DNA from: Leucobacter sp. Ag1
Lineage (GTDB): Bacteria > Actinomycetota > Actinomycetes > Actinomycetales > Microbacteriaceae
Reading direction: 5' to 3'
Length of the DNA stretch: 59,587 nucleotides
Assembly: GCF_000980875.1 (NCBI RefSeq)
Contig: NZ_LAYO01000090.1
Span: 1 to 59,587, forward strand
A model generated the notes under the pieces. That model did no database searches. It had not been told where the DNA came from and was given only the letters and a program-made list of their open reading frames with translations. The position numbers and the translations under genes were made by a program. This document shows positions 29,974-38,457 of this stretch, one piece after another. The stretch's first letter is position 1, and the number at the start of each line of letters is the position of its first letter.

Positions 29974-30726
29974 ATGAACACAGCAGCGGAGACGCCCGCA
30001 TCGGACCGGCTGACGGTCGAGATCGTCGCGCAGGACCTCGACGGCGTGCGGATCGCCCTCGCCGAGGGCGCGGACCGCGTGGAGCTCTGCACCGCGCTCG
30101 TGACGGGAGGCCTGACGCCGAGCGCCGCGCTGATCGAATCGGCGGCCGGGCTCGCGCGCGACGCCGGACGCGAGGGCTTCGTGCACGTCCTGATCCGCTC
30201 CCGTCCCGGCGACTTCGTCTACAGCCCGGAGGAGCTCGAACTCATGCGCCGGGATGCCGCGCACGCGATCCGCCTCGGCGCGTCCGGTGCCGTCGTCGGC
30301 GCGCTCGACCGGTCCGGCGCGATCGATCTCCCGGCCGTCGCGGCATTCCGCGATGCCGTGGGTGCGGCCGAGGTCACCTTCCACCGCGCGCTCGACCTGA
30401 GCACCGATCCGGTGGCCGCGCTCGCGGACCTCGCCGAGCTCGGCGTCGCGCGCGTGCTGACCTCGGGCGGAGCGGCGCGCGTCTCGGAGGGCATGCCCGT
30501 GCTGCGGGCGCTCGCCGCCGCGGGAACCGGCGTGCAGATCATGGCGGGCGGGGGAGCGACTCCGGGCGACGCGGACGCGCTGCGCGCGGTCGGTGCGGAC
30601 GCGCTGCACCTGTCCGCCCGACGCACTCTGATGGGCGGGCCGACCGGGCCCGGCGGCGGCGACTCGTCCTACGACGCGACCGACGCGGGGATCGTGCGGG
30701 CCGCGGTCGCCGCGGCGCGCGCCTGA
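29974..30726 (+). CDS. cutC: CutC family protein
   Basis: 250 aa TIM-barrel protein. The family features are clear: VEIVAQDLDGVRIALAEGADRVELCTALVTGGLTPS, VHVLIRSRPGDFVYS, GVARVLTSGGAARVSEG and IMAGGGATPGDADAL near the C-terminus. The name comes from a copper-tolerance phenotype in E. coli, but the biochemical activity is not settled, and no other copper gene is nearby. The gene is single and convergent with the DUF1905 gene. Confidence 0.92.
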   Translation: MNTAAETPASDRLTVEIVAQDLDGVRIALAEGADRVELCTALVTGGLTPSAALIESAAGLARDAGREGFVHVLIRSRPGDFVYSPEELELMRRDAAHAIRLGASGAVVGALDRSGAIDLPAVAAFRDAVGAAEVTFHRALDLSTDPVAALADLAELGVARVLTSGGAARVSEGMPVLRALAAAGTGVQIMAGGGATPGDADALRAVGADALHLSARRTLMGGPTGPGGGDSSYDATDAGIVRAAVAAARA

Positions 30727-30733
30727 TCCCGGA

Positions 30734-31180
30734 TCAGATCCCGGCCCGCAGCCGCTCGACGATCGCGAGGATCCGTCGCTCGCGCGTCTCCTCCCGCTTC
30801 GCGTCGGCGACGGCGCGGGCGTCCTCCTTGCGCGCGGTGAACGACTGAGCCTCGAACCGGGTCCGGACGAGGGGATCCGCGTCGAGCGCCGCGGCGAGCT
30901 CCGCGGGGACCTCGACCTCGCGCGGCGCCTCGTCGAGGTCGATGCGCGCCTCGACCGCGTCGCCGATCTCGACGCCGAGCTCCGCGCGGTTCGCCTTCGA
31001 GATGCCGATGAGGTTCTGCCCGCCCATCACGCCGAGGCGGAGGGGGACGGAGGCGGTTCCGATGGTGACGCGCACGGCGGCGCGCTTGCCGCCGCCGAGC
31101 TCGGCGACCTGCGCATCGCTGAGCACGATGGCGGTCGCGGGACCGTGCGGGGCGAGGACGGTGCGGACTGTGAGGGTCAT
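30734..31180 (-). CDS. DUF1905/YdeI-OmpD-associated domain protein
   Basis: 148 aa. The N-terminal half is the small beta barrel of DUF1905 (VELTVRT-like start, KRAAVRVTIGTASVPLRLGVMGGQNLIGISKANRAELGVEIGDAVEARI). The C-terminal half is the YdeI/OmpD-associated helical region (LAAALDADPLVRTRFEAQSFTARKEDARAVADAKREETRERRI). The function is unknown. ATG 31180 is chosen from domain length; CATACT lies 6 nt upstream on the minus strand. Confidence 0.82.
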   Translation of the reverse strand: MTLTVRTVLAPHGPATAIVLSDAQVAELGGGKRAAVRVTIGTASVPLRLGVMGGQNLIGISKANRAELGVEIGDAVEARIDLDEAPREVEVPAELAAALDADPLVRTRFEAQSFTARKEDARAVADAKREETRERRILAIVERLRAGI

Positions 31181-31223
31181 CGCTTCAGTATGCTCCTCGG
31201 CCGGGCTCCGCGGGAGAGCCCGC

Positions 31224-33922
31224 TCATCCGGCGGCCTCCTCGTCGTCCCAGCGTGTCGCGTCGAGCGCATCGGCCACGGACTCCCGCGATCCGACGCCGA
31301 GCTTCATGAGGATCCGAGCGACGTGGGTCTCGACCGTGCGTCGGGAGTTCTGCAACCGCTTCGCGATCTGGGCGTTGCTGTAGCCGAGGGAGACGAGCTC
31401 CGCGACGTGCTGCTCGCGGACCGTGAGCGCGGGGTGCCTGGGGGAGGGCAGGAACAGGCCGCGCCGGGCGAGCCGCCTCGCGGTGTCTCCCGCGTTCTCC
31501 CGTCCGGGGGTGCGCAGCTGGTCGATGTGCAGCGCCAGCAGGGGCGCGATGGGGGCGGCGAGGGACGAACCGAGTTCTCGAGCCCGAGCGAGCTGCTCCG
31601 GTGCGAGCGGCGGTCCTCCGCAGAGCTGGATCGCGTGCAGGGCGCGGAGCTCCATGAGTCCGAACCCGTATTCGCGGGCTCGCAGCGCGATCGCCTCGGC
31701 TTCTCCGCGCTCGGTGCCGTCGGGCGCCCAGAGCCGTGCGAGCAGCAGGTGGTACCGGCTCGGGACGTCGAGCAGCCGACTCGTCCCCGTGGTCCATCCG
31801 GCGATGGTGGCACGGGTGACCCGCGCACCGTCGAGGTCTCCGCTCGCCGACTGGGCGAGCGCGAGTGAGGCGAGCAGCAGCCCCTCCGAACCGGTGCCCG
31901 TGAAATCGTCCAGCTCCGAGCACGCGATCGCGAGGTGCTCGGATGCGCCTACCCAGTCGCCCTGCATGAGCGCCAGCAGGCCCCGCCCGAACGAGACGAT
32001 CGTCTCCCGGAGGCGCGGACCGCCGGCGCCTCGGGCGATCGCCTGATCCATCACTCCGTAGATGAACGCCGCTTCGCGACTGTGCCCGGCGAACACGTCG
32101 ACGAGGCACCATACTCCGATGATCTCGCCCGCGGCGAGCGGATAGTCGGCGGCGGCCTGCACGGCGTACCGGAGCTGCTGCCGAGCGATCTGGCGTGCCT
32201 GCCGGGTCTCGCCCCGCTGGCCGTGCAGCAGGATCGAGGTCGGGGCGAAGGGGAGGAACCCGGGGGTGCCCTGCGTAGCCTCGGAGAGGCGCCGCTCGAG
32301 CTCGGCGGCCGTGACCATCTCGCCGCCGTAGCAGAGCGCGATGCCGCGCTGCGCCTCGACCCGGATCGCGGCGGCCGCCGCCGCTGCGGTCGGGCCCTCT
32401 GCTCCGAGCCGATCCGCCCAGCCGAGCGCGGCGACCGCCTCCTCCCAGCGCCCGACCATCAGTACCGCGGCGTCGGCGAAGGCGATGGCGAGGTCCGCGG
32501 CCAGGCGGGTGCGTTCTGCGCTCGCGGGCATCGCTTCGATGAGGGTGCGCGCGGACACCTCGTCGGCGGCGACGGCATCGGGGTCGCCGAGGGAACGGAA
32601 GGCCTCGAGCCGATTGACCAGCGCATCGATCCGGAGCGCCGGTTCGAGGCCGCGGCGCCGGAGCAGGGCCGACGCGATGCGCACTCTGAACCCGTGGTCG
32701 ACGAGCGGACGGGCGAAGCGGAACGCGGGTTCGAGGAGTTCGAGCGGAACCTCGCGCTCGCCGTGCAGGCCCCAGTCGACGACCGTCAGCAGATCCCCGG
32801 TCGGGATCGTTCCGCCGCCGGTGGTGCGTTCGAGGTCCTGCTCGAGGAGCGGTTCGACGGCCCGATCGTAGAGCGTGCGGTACTGCTCCCGCATCCGGAT
32901 CGGATTGAGCATCGTCTCGGCGGTCTCGCCGTAGATCGGGTGGGCGAGCTCCAGTACGGGTCTGCCGTCGGCCCGGTAGACGATCCGCACGACCTCCTTC
33001 TCCAGCAGCCGTTCGAGGGCGTCGGGCGAGATCGAATCGTCGAGCAGGTGGAGCGGCGCCGGGGAGCAGAGGGCCGTCGTCTCGAACGCCCTACGTTCGT
33101 CCGCCGGAAGCCGGGTGATCTCGGCGCGCAGCACATCGTGCAGGGAGGTGCCGACCGGGAGCGAACCGGGCCAGGTCCGGAGGCCGTGCCTTCCTCGAAG
33201 GCGCCGGACCGGTCGAGCGCGCCGATGAGTTCGGCGAGGAAGAGCGGATTGCCACCGGTCGACTGGTGCAGGTGCCGGATCGTGTCCGGTGCGAAGGGCT
33301 TCCCGGGGAGCATCGCGGTCGAGAACTCCGCGGTCTCCGGCCGAGTCAGCTCGGGCACCTCGATCCGCTGCAGCTCGCCATCGCGCCAGGCGCGGGCGAA
33401 CAGGGCGGAGGGACCCGGGGCGCTGCGGCAGGTGAGGAGCACGCGGACGTCGGGGAGCGCCAGCAGCAGATCGGTGACGGCCTCGCTCATCGGGTCGAGC
33501 TGGGGCGTGTCGTCGATGAGGACGATGAGCGGCACCCCCTTCGCGCCTCCCGTGCAGGCGCGCACGAGCGACCGCGCGACCTCTTCCGGGGTGTCGCCGG
33601 CCGGGCCGCGCAGCGAGCGCAGGGCCGGCGCGAAGACGGCGAGCGGCGTGCGCTGCGTCGCGCTCGTCGCCCCGAATCGTGCGATGCGGGTATTCGGGCG
33701 ATCTTCGAGGAAGCCGAGCGCGGCTTCTCTCGCGAGGCGGGTCTTCCCGGAACCGGCGGTGCCCACCAGGATCGCGCTCGCCCCGTCGGGTTCGAGCGCG
33801 GCCCGGGCATCGGCCAGCAGCGCGCTGCGTCCCCAGAACGGTGCCGAGTGCGGCGAGGTCGGGACGGGCACGGGTTCTGCTGAGGATCCGACCTCGCGCC
33901 CGCCCGCGTTCTCCGACACCAT
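31224..33922 (-). pseudogene. LuxR family ATPase regulator, disrupted by a frameshift
   Basis: Reads as one ~899-aa regulator of the LAL/MalT type only if a frameshift near 33175-33205 is corrected. The 5' part (start ATG 33922) has Walker A VGTAGSGKT (residues 53-61), Walker B VLIDDTPQLDP and the NTPase core up to ALDRSGAFEEG. The 3' part in another frame continues with a wHTH/TPR-like helical domain and ends in a LuxR helix-turn-helix (LTVREQHVAELVSLGYSNAQIAKRLQNSRRTVETHVARILMKLGV). Beyond the junction the first frame becomes Cys/Arg/Ser-rich nonsense. One missing base restores continuity. It may be a true inactivating mutation or a sequencing error. Confidence 0.78.
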
Positions 33923-33981
33923 CGCCGCACCACCTGCCTGAGGATCCGGCGGGCCTCGCTGCCCTGCGGATCGACAGCCTC

Positions 33982-34018
33982 ATGCTACTTCTGAAACATG
34001 ACGATTCATGTGAATCGT
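33982..34018 (-). promoter_or_regulatory. promoter and palindromic operator of the LuxR-type regulator
   Basis: ACGATTCATGTGAATCGT (34001-34018) is an inverted repeat with 8-bp arms around TG. A TAGCAT -10 candidate lies 13 nt downstream on the minus strand (33982-33987), so the palindrome sits at the -35 position of the regulator gene. Confidence 0.5.
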
Positions 34019-34077
34019 TGAGCGTCCGTGACCCCCGCGCGGAGGTCGCCCCCACGGAAGGGCGATGCGGGCCCCGG

Positions 34078-34677
34078 TCAGGCCGGGCGCAGGTCGTCCG
34101 CGCTCGGCACCACCACCGCGTAGAGGTCCCCGATCGTGGCGAGCGCCGAGCGGTGGAGCTGCTCCGCGGGCACGTCGCCGTACGGCGTCGGCAGCGAGCG
34201 GGTCGCGGTCGCGTCCGCCACCACGGTCGGGCTGTTGCCGCGCAGGAACGCGCCCTCGGCGGTGAACGTGACGCACATGTGGGTCATGAACCCCGCGATG
34301 ACGACCTCCTCGTGACCCGCGGCGTCGACCAGATCTCCGAGCTCCGTGCCGACGAAGGCGTTCGGCGCGTGCTTCACGACGGTCGGCTCGCCGTCGACGG
34401 GGACGACGGCGGAGTGGATCGCGCCGATCTCGTTGCGGATGTCGTAGGGGGTTCCGGGCCCGTCGTCGTGCACGACGTGGATCACGGTCGCCCCGGCGGC
34501 CCGAGCACGGGCCAGCAGTTCGGCGGCCGCTTCGAGCGCCGGCGCCCAGCCCTCGAGCTCCATCACTCCGGTCGTGTAGGTGTTCTGGAAGTCGACGAGG
34601 ATCAGGGTGGCTTCGGCGAGCGATGCGGGCTGCTGGGGGAGTCCGCTGAGCGAGCGGAGTGTGGCGGAGACGGTCAT
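34078..34677 (-). CDS. isochorismatase-like cysteine hydrolase
   Basis: 199 aa. The family's catalytic parts are visible: the Asp in ILVDFQNTYTTG, the Lys in VVKHAPNAFVGTEL and the nucleophile Cys in FMTHMCVTFTAEGAFLRG, preceded by the cis-peptide region. Such enzymes hydrolyse nicotinamide, N-carbamoyl compounds or isochorismate; the substrate is not readable here. It is divergent from a GlxA-type regulator with 117 bp between, a frequent pairing in which the regulator controls the hydrolase. Confidence 0.9.
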   Translation of the reverse strand: MTVSATLRSLSGLPQQPASLAEATLILVDFQNTYTTGVMELEGWAPALEAAAELLARARAAGATVIHVVHDDGPGTPYDIRNEIGAIHSAVVPVDGEPTVVKHAPNAFVGTELGDLVDAAGHEEVVIAGFMTHMCVTFTAEGAFLRGNSPTVVADATATRSLPTPYGDVPAEQLHRSALATIGDLYAVVVPSADDLRPA

Positions 34678-34731
34678 GGCCGGCCTTTCGTTGGGATCGG
34701 GGTGCTGCAGTCCAGTATTCGTGAGCTGAAA

Positions 34732-34737
34732 TAGCAT
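34732..34737 (+). promoter_or_regulatory. candidate -10 box of the GlxA-type regulator
   Basis: TAGCAT, then 6 nt, then a GTG at 34744 that could be a leaderless start. A Shine-Dalgarno-led ATG lies 51 nt further on. Confidence 0.4.
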
Positions 34738-34794
34738 GAACAGGTGAAATCGGGTCACTTCGCGCAGGAAGCGGCCGAACCGCTGAGGAGTCGT

Positions 34795-35757
34795 ATGCCC
34801 GCACCGTCGGTCGCCGTCATCGCATTCGACGGCATCAGTCCCTTCCACCTCTCGGTGCCCTCGCTCGTGCTCGGACCCGAGAACCCTCCGGGCGAGGCGG
34901 AGCCCTGGCCCATCGAGATCTGCGCGGGACGCCCCGGATCGCTGCGGACTTCCGCCGGGTACGAGATCGTCGTCCCGCGCGGACTCGACGCGACGGAGAC
35001 CGCCGACATCGTCATCGTTCCCTGGTGGAGCGATCCCGCGACGCCCGCACCTGCGCCGGTCGTCTCCGCGATCCGCGCAGCGCACCTGCGCGGCGCCACG
35101 ATCGTGGGCCTGTGCCTCGGCGTGTTCCCGGTCGCCGATGCCGGAGTCCTCGACGGCAGGGGCGCCACCACGCACTGGAAGTGGATCGAGACCTTCCGGC
35201 GACGGTTCCCCGAGGTCCGGCTCGATCCGGCTGCGCTCTACGTCGATGCGGGTGCCGTGCTGACCGGTGCGGGAGCCAGCGCGGGCATCGACACCTGCCT
35301 CCACCTGCTCGCCTCGCGGATCGGGCAGAGCGCCGCGAACCGGGTCGCGCGCCGCATCGTCGCGTCGCCGCACCGCCGAGGCGGGCAGGCGCAGTTCATC
35401 GAACAGCCCGCGGTATCGGAATCGGACGACCCGGTGGGGCGCGCCTGCGAGTGGGCGCTCGCGCACCTCGACGGCTCCCTCCCGATCGACGAGCTCGCGG
35501 CGCGCGCGCACCTGAGCCGGAGCACCTTCACCCGGGCCTTCCGCCGCAGGACCGGCAGCTCGGTCGCCCGATGGGTGACTCAGCAGCGGGTGTCTCGGGC
35601 GCGCGAGCTCCTCGAGCGCACCGACCTCGCGGTCGAAGCGATCGCCGATGCCTGCGGGTTCAGCGGGGCCGCGATCCTGCGCGAGCACTTCCGCGCCGAA
35701 CTCGGCACGACCCCGGCGAGCTACCGCGAGGCGTTCCGTGCGGGCGCGCTGAACTGA
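34795..35757 (+). CDS. GlxA family transcriptional regulator (DJ-1/PfpI plus AraC domains)
   Basis: 320 aa. The N-terminal half is a DJ-1/PfpI-like domain (VAVIAFDGISPFHLSVPSLVLG, GLCLGVFPVADAGVLDGRGATTHWKW). The C-terminal ~100 residues are an AraC double helix-turn-helix (LPIDELAARAHLSRSTFTRAFRRRTGSSVARWVTQQRVSRARELLERTDLAVEAIADACGFS). ATG 34795 is chosen because GAGGAG lies just upstream and homologues begin close to the first beta strand; GTG 34744, adding 17 residues, is the alternative. Its likely target is the divergent isochorismatase-like gene. Confidence 0.9.
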   Translation: MPAPSVAVIAFDGISPFHLSVPSLVLGPENPPGEAEPWPIEICAGRPGSLRTSAGYEIVVPRGLDATETADIVIVPWWSDPATPAPAPVVSAIRAAHLRGATIVGLCLGVFPVADAGVLDGRGATTHWKWIETFRRRFPEVRLDPAALYVDAGAVLTGAGASAGIDTCLHLLASRIGQSAANRVARRIVASPHRRGGQAQFIEQPAVSESDDPVGRACEWALAHLDGSLPIDELAARAHLSRSTFTRAFRRRTGSSVARWVTQQRVSRARELLERTDLAVEAIADACGFSGAAILREHFRAELGTTPASYREAFRAGALN

Positions 35758-35786
35758 GGATTCGGGCAATCGCTGCGGGAGAATAC

Positions 35787-35829
35787 GAAAAAGCCGGGTC
35801 GGTCCGCATTTCTGCGGGCCGACCCGGCT
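35787..35829 (-). terminator. rho-independent terminator of tRNA-Arg
   Basis: A 17-bp stem (35792-35808 with 35813-35829, one G-U pair, 4-nt loop) ends on the minus strand in a run of five T. It lies 10 nt past the tRNA 3' end. It may also stop plus-strand transcription from the regulator gene, but that side has only a weak T-tract. Confidence 0.88.
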
Positions 35830-35838
35830 GATGTTTCG

Positions 35839-35911
35839 TGCCCCCGGAGAGATTCGAACTCCCGACCTACGGTACCGGAAACCGGCGCTCTATCCCCTGA
35901 GCTACGGAGGC
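35839..35911 (-). tRNA. tRNA-Arg (anticodon CCG)
   Basis: 73 nt. Acceptor GCCTCCG pairs with CGGGGGC, the D-stem is GCTC/GAGC, and the T-arm is GGGAG-TTCGAAT-CTCTC. The anticodon loop TTCCGGT gives anticodon CCG, reading CGG. The outermost pair of the anticodon stem is C-T. The discriminator is A and CCA is not encoded. The gene is divergent from argS, the enzyme that charges it. Confidence 0.95.
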
Positions 35912-35920
35912 GACTCCGCA

Positions 35921-35926
35921 AGCCTA
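35921..35926 (-). promoter_or_regulatory. -10 box of tRNA-Arg
   Basis: TAGGCT on the minus strand, 9 nt before the first base of the tRNA. No clear -35 hexamer is visible. Confidence 0.4.
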
Positions 35927-35970
35927 GCGCACTTCTCGGGGCCCGCGCGCGCCGGTCGCCCGGCGGCCGG

Positions 35971-35976
35971 TAGGAT
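35971..35976 (+). promoter_or_regulatory. -10 box of argS
   Basis: TAGGAT lies 8 nt before GTG 35985. The divergent tRNA-Arg -10 box is only ~45 bp away. Confidence 0.4.
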
Positions 35977-35984
35977 CGGTGCTT

Positions 35985-37655
35985 GTGACGCCACAGGAAC
36001 TTGCCACCGCCATCGCCCGGATCCTCACCGACCTCATCGCCGCGCGCGGCGTCGAGGTCCCGGTGACCGACGCGGACACGCAGGTGGAGCGACCGAAGAG
36101 CCGAGAGCACGGCGACTGGGCGTCGAACGCCGCGATGAAGTTCGCGAAGCGGATCGGCACCAACCCGCGCGAGCTCGCGACGGAGATCGCGCAGCGCATC
36201 TCCGAGATCGACGGCGTGGCCGCGGCCGATATCGCGGGCCCCGGTTTCATCAACATCACTCTCGATGCCGCGAGCGCGGGCGAGACCGCCCGCCGGGTCG
36301 TCGAGCAGGGCGAGGCCTACGGGCACGGCGACGCGCTCGCCGGGCAGAAGATCAACCTCGAGTTCGTGAGCGCGAACCCGACCGGTCCGCTGCACCTGGG
36401 GCACACCCGCTGGGCGGCGCTCGGCGACTCGATCTCGCGCGTGCTCCGCGCCGCGGGCGCCGAGGTCACGAACGAGTACTACATCAACGACGCCGGCGCG
36501 CAGATGAACAAGTTCGGCCGCTCGGTGCTGGCCGCCGCGCTCGGCGAGCCCGCACCCGAGGACGCCTACCCGGGTGCCTACATCCAGTCGCTCGGCGCGC
36601 ACGTGCTCGCCCAGCAGCCCGATCTCGCCGAGATCGCCGCGCAGGATCGCGACCGCGCGCTCGAGCTCGCGCAGGAGATCGGCTACCAGCAGCAGCTCAC
36701 CGAGATCAAGGATTCGCTGGAGCGCTTCAACGTGCACTTCGACGTGTTCTTCTCGGAGCGCTCGCTGCACGCGCCGGGCGAGAACGGTGAGAAGAGCCCC
36801 ATCGACGCGGCGGTCGACCGCCTGCGCGAGCAGGGCCACGTCTTCGAGGCGGACGACGCGATCTGGGTGCGCACGACCGACTTCGGCGACGACAAGGATC
36901 GCGTGTTCACCCGCGGCAACGGGATCTACACCTACTTCGCGGCCGACGCGGCCTACTACCTGACGAAGAAGGATCGCGGCTTCGGCGAGAAGATCTACCT
37001 GCTCGGTGCCGACCACCACGGCTACATCGGCCGCCTGACGGCGATCGCCGGTGCTGCCGGCGACGACATCGAGACCGACATTACGGTACTCATCGGCCAG
37101 CTCGTCAACCTCAACGGCGCCCGCCTGTCGAAGCGCGCCGGCAACATCGTCGAGCTCGACGACCTGCTCGAGTGGCTCGGCTCCGACGCGCTGCGCTACT
37201 GGCTCGCCCGCTACCCTGCGGACTCGCCGCTCGCGCTCGACGGCGAGAAGCTGCGCAGCCGCACGAACGACAACCCGGTCTTCTACGTGCAGTACGCGCA
37301 CGCCCGCACCTGCGCGGTCGACCGCAACGCGGCCGCCGCGGGGATCGACCGCAGCGCCTTCGCGCCCGAGCTGCTCACGCACCAGACCGAGACCGAGCTG
37401 CTCGGCAAGCTGCAGGAGTACCCGGGGATCGTGGCCGGCGCCGCGGAGCTGCGCGAGCCGCACCGCATCGCCCGCTACCTCGAGGAGCTCGCGGCGGCGT
37501 TCCATCGCTGGTACGACAACTGCCGCGTGATCCCGCTGGGCGACGCCCCGGTGGAGGACCTGCACCGCACGCGCCTGTGGCTGAACGACGCCGCGGGCCA
37601 GGTGCTGCGCAACGGTCTCGACCTGATCGGCGTCTCGGCGCCCGAGCGCCTCTGA
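35985..37655 (+). CDS. argS: arginine--tRNA ligase
   Basis: 556 aa class I synthetase, full length. The N-terminal Add-1 domain, HIGH-type motif ANPTGPLHLGHTRWAALGDS, the KMSKS-equivalent RLSKRAGN and the C-terminal anticodon-binding domain (NPVFYVQYAHARTCAV, then RLWLNDAAGQVLRNGLDLIGV) are all present. It charges tRNA-Arg with arginine. GTG 35985 is preferred; GTG 35979 is 2 codons upstream. In many actinobacteria argS is followed directly by lysA. Here a DUF2993 gene follows 13 nt later and lysA is ~18 kb away. Confidence 0.96.
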   Translation: MTPQELATAIARILTDLIAARGVEVPVTDADTQVERPKSREHGDWASNAAMKFAKRIGTNPRELATEIAQRISEIDGVAAADIAGPGFINITLDAASAGETARRVVEQGEAYGHGDALAGQKINLEFVSANPTGPLHLGHTRWAALGDSISRVLRAAGAEVTNEYYINDAGAQMNKFGRSVLAAALGEPAPEDAYPGAYIQSLGAHVLAQQPDLAEIAAQDRDRALELAQEIGYQQQLTEIKDSLERFNVHFDVFFSERSLHAPGENGEKSPIDAAVDRLREQGHVFEADDAIWVRTTDFGDDKDRVFTRGNGIYTYFAADAAYYLTKKDRGFGEKIYLLGADHHGYIGRLTAIAGAAGDDIETDITVLIGQLVNLNGARLSKRAGNIVELDDLLEWLGSDALRYWLARYPADSPLALDGEKLRSRTNDNPVFYVQYAHARTCAVDRNAAAAGIDRSAFAPELLTHQTETELLGKLQEYPGIVAGAAELREPHRIARYLEELAAAFHRWYDNCRVIPLGDAPVEDLHRTRLWLNDAAGQVLRNGLDLIGVSAPERL

Positions 37656-37668
37656 TCGGCACGGCACG

Positions 37669-38445
37669 ATGACGGAGCAGCGGGAGCGCCGACCGCGCTG
37701 GTGGCTGAGGATCCTCTGGATCGTCGTCATCCTCGCGGTGCTCGCGGGCGCGGGCGAGATCGCGCTGCGCGCGATCCTGCCCGGGATGATCTCGACCGCG
37801 GTGCGTCAACCGCTCGAGCTGTCGAGCGATCACCCGGTCGACGTGCAGCTCGACGGTTCGGTGCTGCTGCACACGATCACGGGCAAGCTGGGCGACGTCA
37901 CCGTCACCGTGCCGGACGCCCCGCTCGTCGAGGGCCTGCAGGGCGACCTCACGGTGCACGCGGACTCCGCGCCGTTCAGCCTCATCTCCGGCTCCGGCGA
38001 GGTGCAGGGGGCCACGGCGTCGATCACGGTGCCGAAGGACAAGATCGACCAGACCATCTCGCTACTCACGAAGGGCATCGCGCAGACGGGCACGGTGCGC
38101 GAGGGCGCGATCGACGTCGGCCGCAGCATGGAGATCTTCGGGCAGAAGGTGTCGCTCTCGGCGACGCTGAAGCTCGGGGTCGAGAAGGGCGACGTGAAGA
38201 TCACCCCCGAGGGCGTCAAGGCCGCCGGTTTCGACCTCACCGCGAAGCAGATCGAGTCGTTCGGAGGACCCGCCGTGCGCGCGCTGACCCAGCCGCAGAC
38301 GGTCTGCGTGCGCGACCAGCTGCCGCGTGGGATCGAGCTGACCGGCATCCAGCTGTCGTCGACCGGATCGGTGCGCGTCGACGCGAAGATCTCGCCGACC
38401 CTCGTCAGCGATCCGAAGCAGCGCGAGAAGGGCAGCTGCGGCTGA
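37669..38445 (+). CDS. DUF2993 (LmeA-like phospholipid-binding) family protein
   Basis: 258 aa. A basic N-terminus and one membrane or signal segment (residues ~10-34) are followed by the DUF2993 beta-rich domain (ISTAVRQPLELSSDHPVDVQLDGSVLLHTITGKLGDVTVTVPDAPL). A conserved Cys near the end (QTVCVRDQLPRGIELTGIQL) is present. The mycobacterial relative LmeA binds phospholipid and supports mannan elongation in the periplasm. It starts 13 nt after argS and is probably co-transcribed with it. Confidence 0.82.
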   Translation: MTEQRERRPRWWLRILWIVVILAVLAGAGEIALRAILPGMISTAVRQPLELSSDHPVDVQLDGSVLLHTITGKLGDVTVTVPDAPLVEGLQGDLTVHADSAPFSLISGSGEVQGATASITVPKDKIDQTISLLTKGIAQTGTVREGAIDVGRSMEIFGQKVSLSATLKLGVEKGDVKITPEGVKAAGFDLTAKQIESFGGPAVRALTQPQTVCVRDQLPRGIELTGIQLSSTGSVRVDAKISPTLVSDPKQREKGSCG

Positions 38446-38457
38446 CCCGAGTCCCGC

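Noticed and set aside
30723-30735. Short dyad TGATCCCGGATCA at the end of cutC as a terminator
   Set aside because: Arms of 5 bp, no T-tract, and it includes the stop codon; too weak to call.
33175-33205. Programmed -1 ribosomal frameshift in the LuxR-type regulator
   Set aside because: No A/T-rich slippery heptamer or convincing downstream pseudoknot is visible. A lost base or a sequencing error is simpler.
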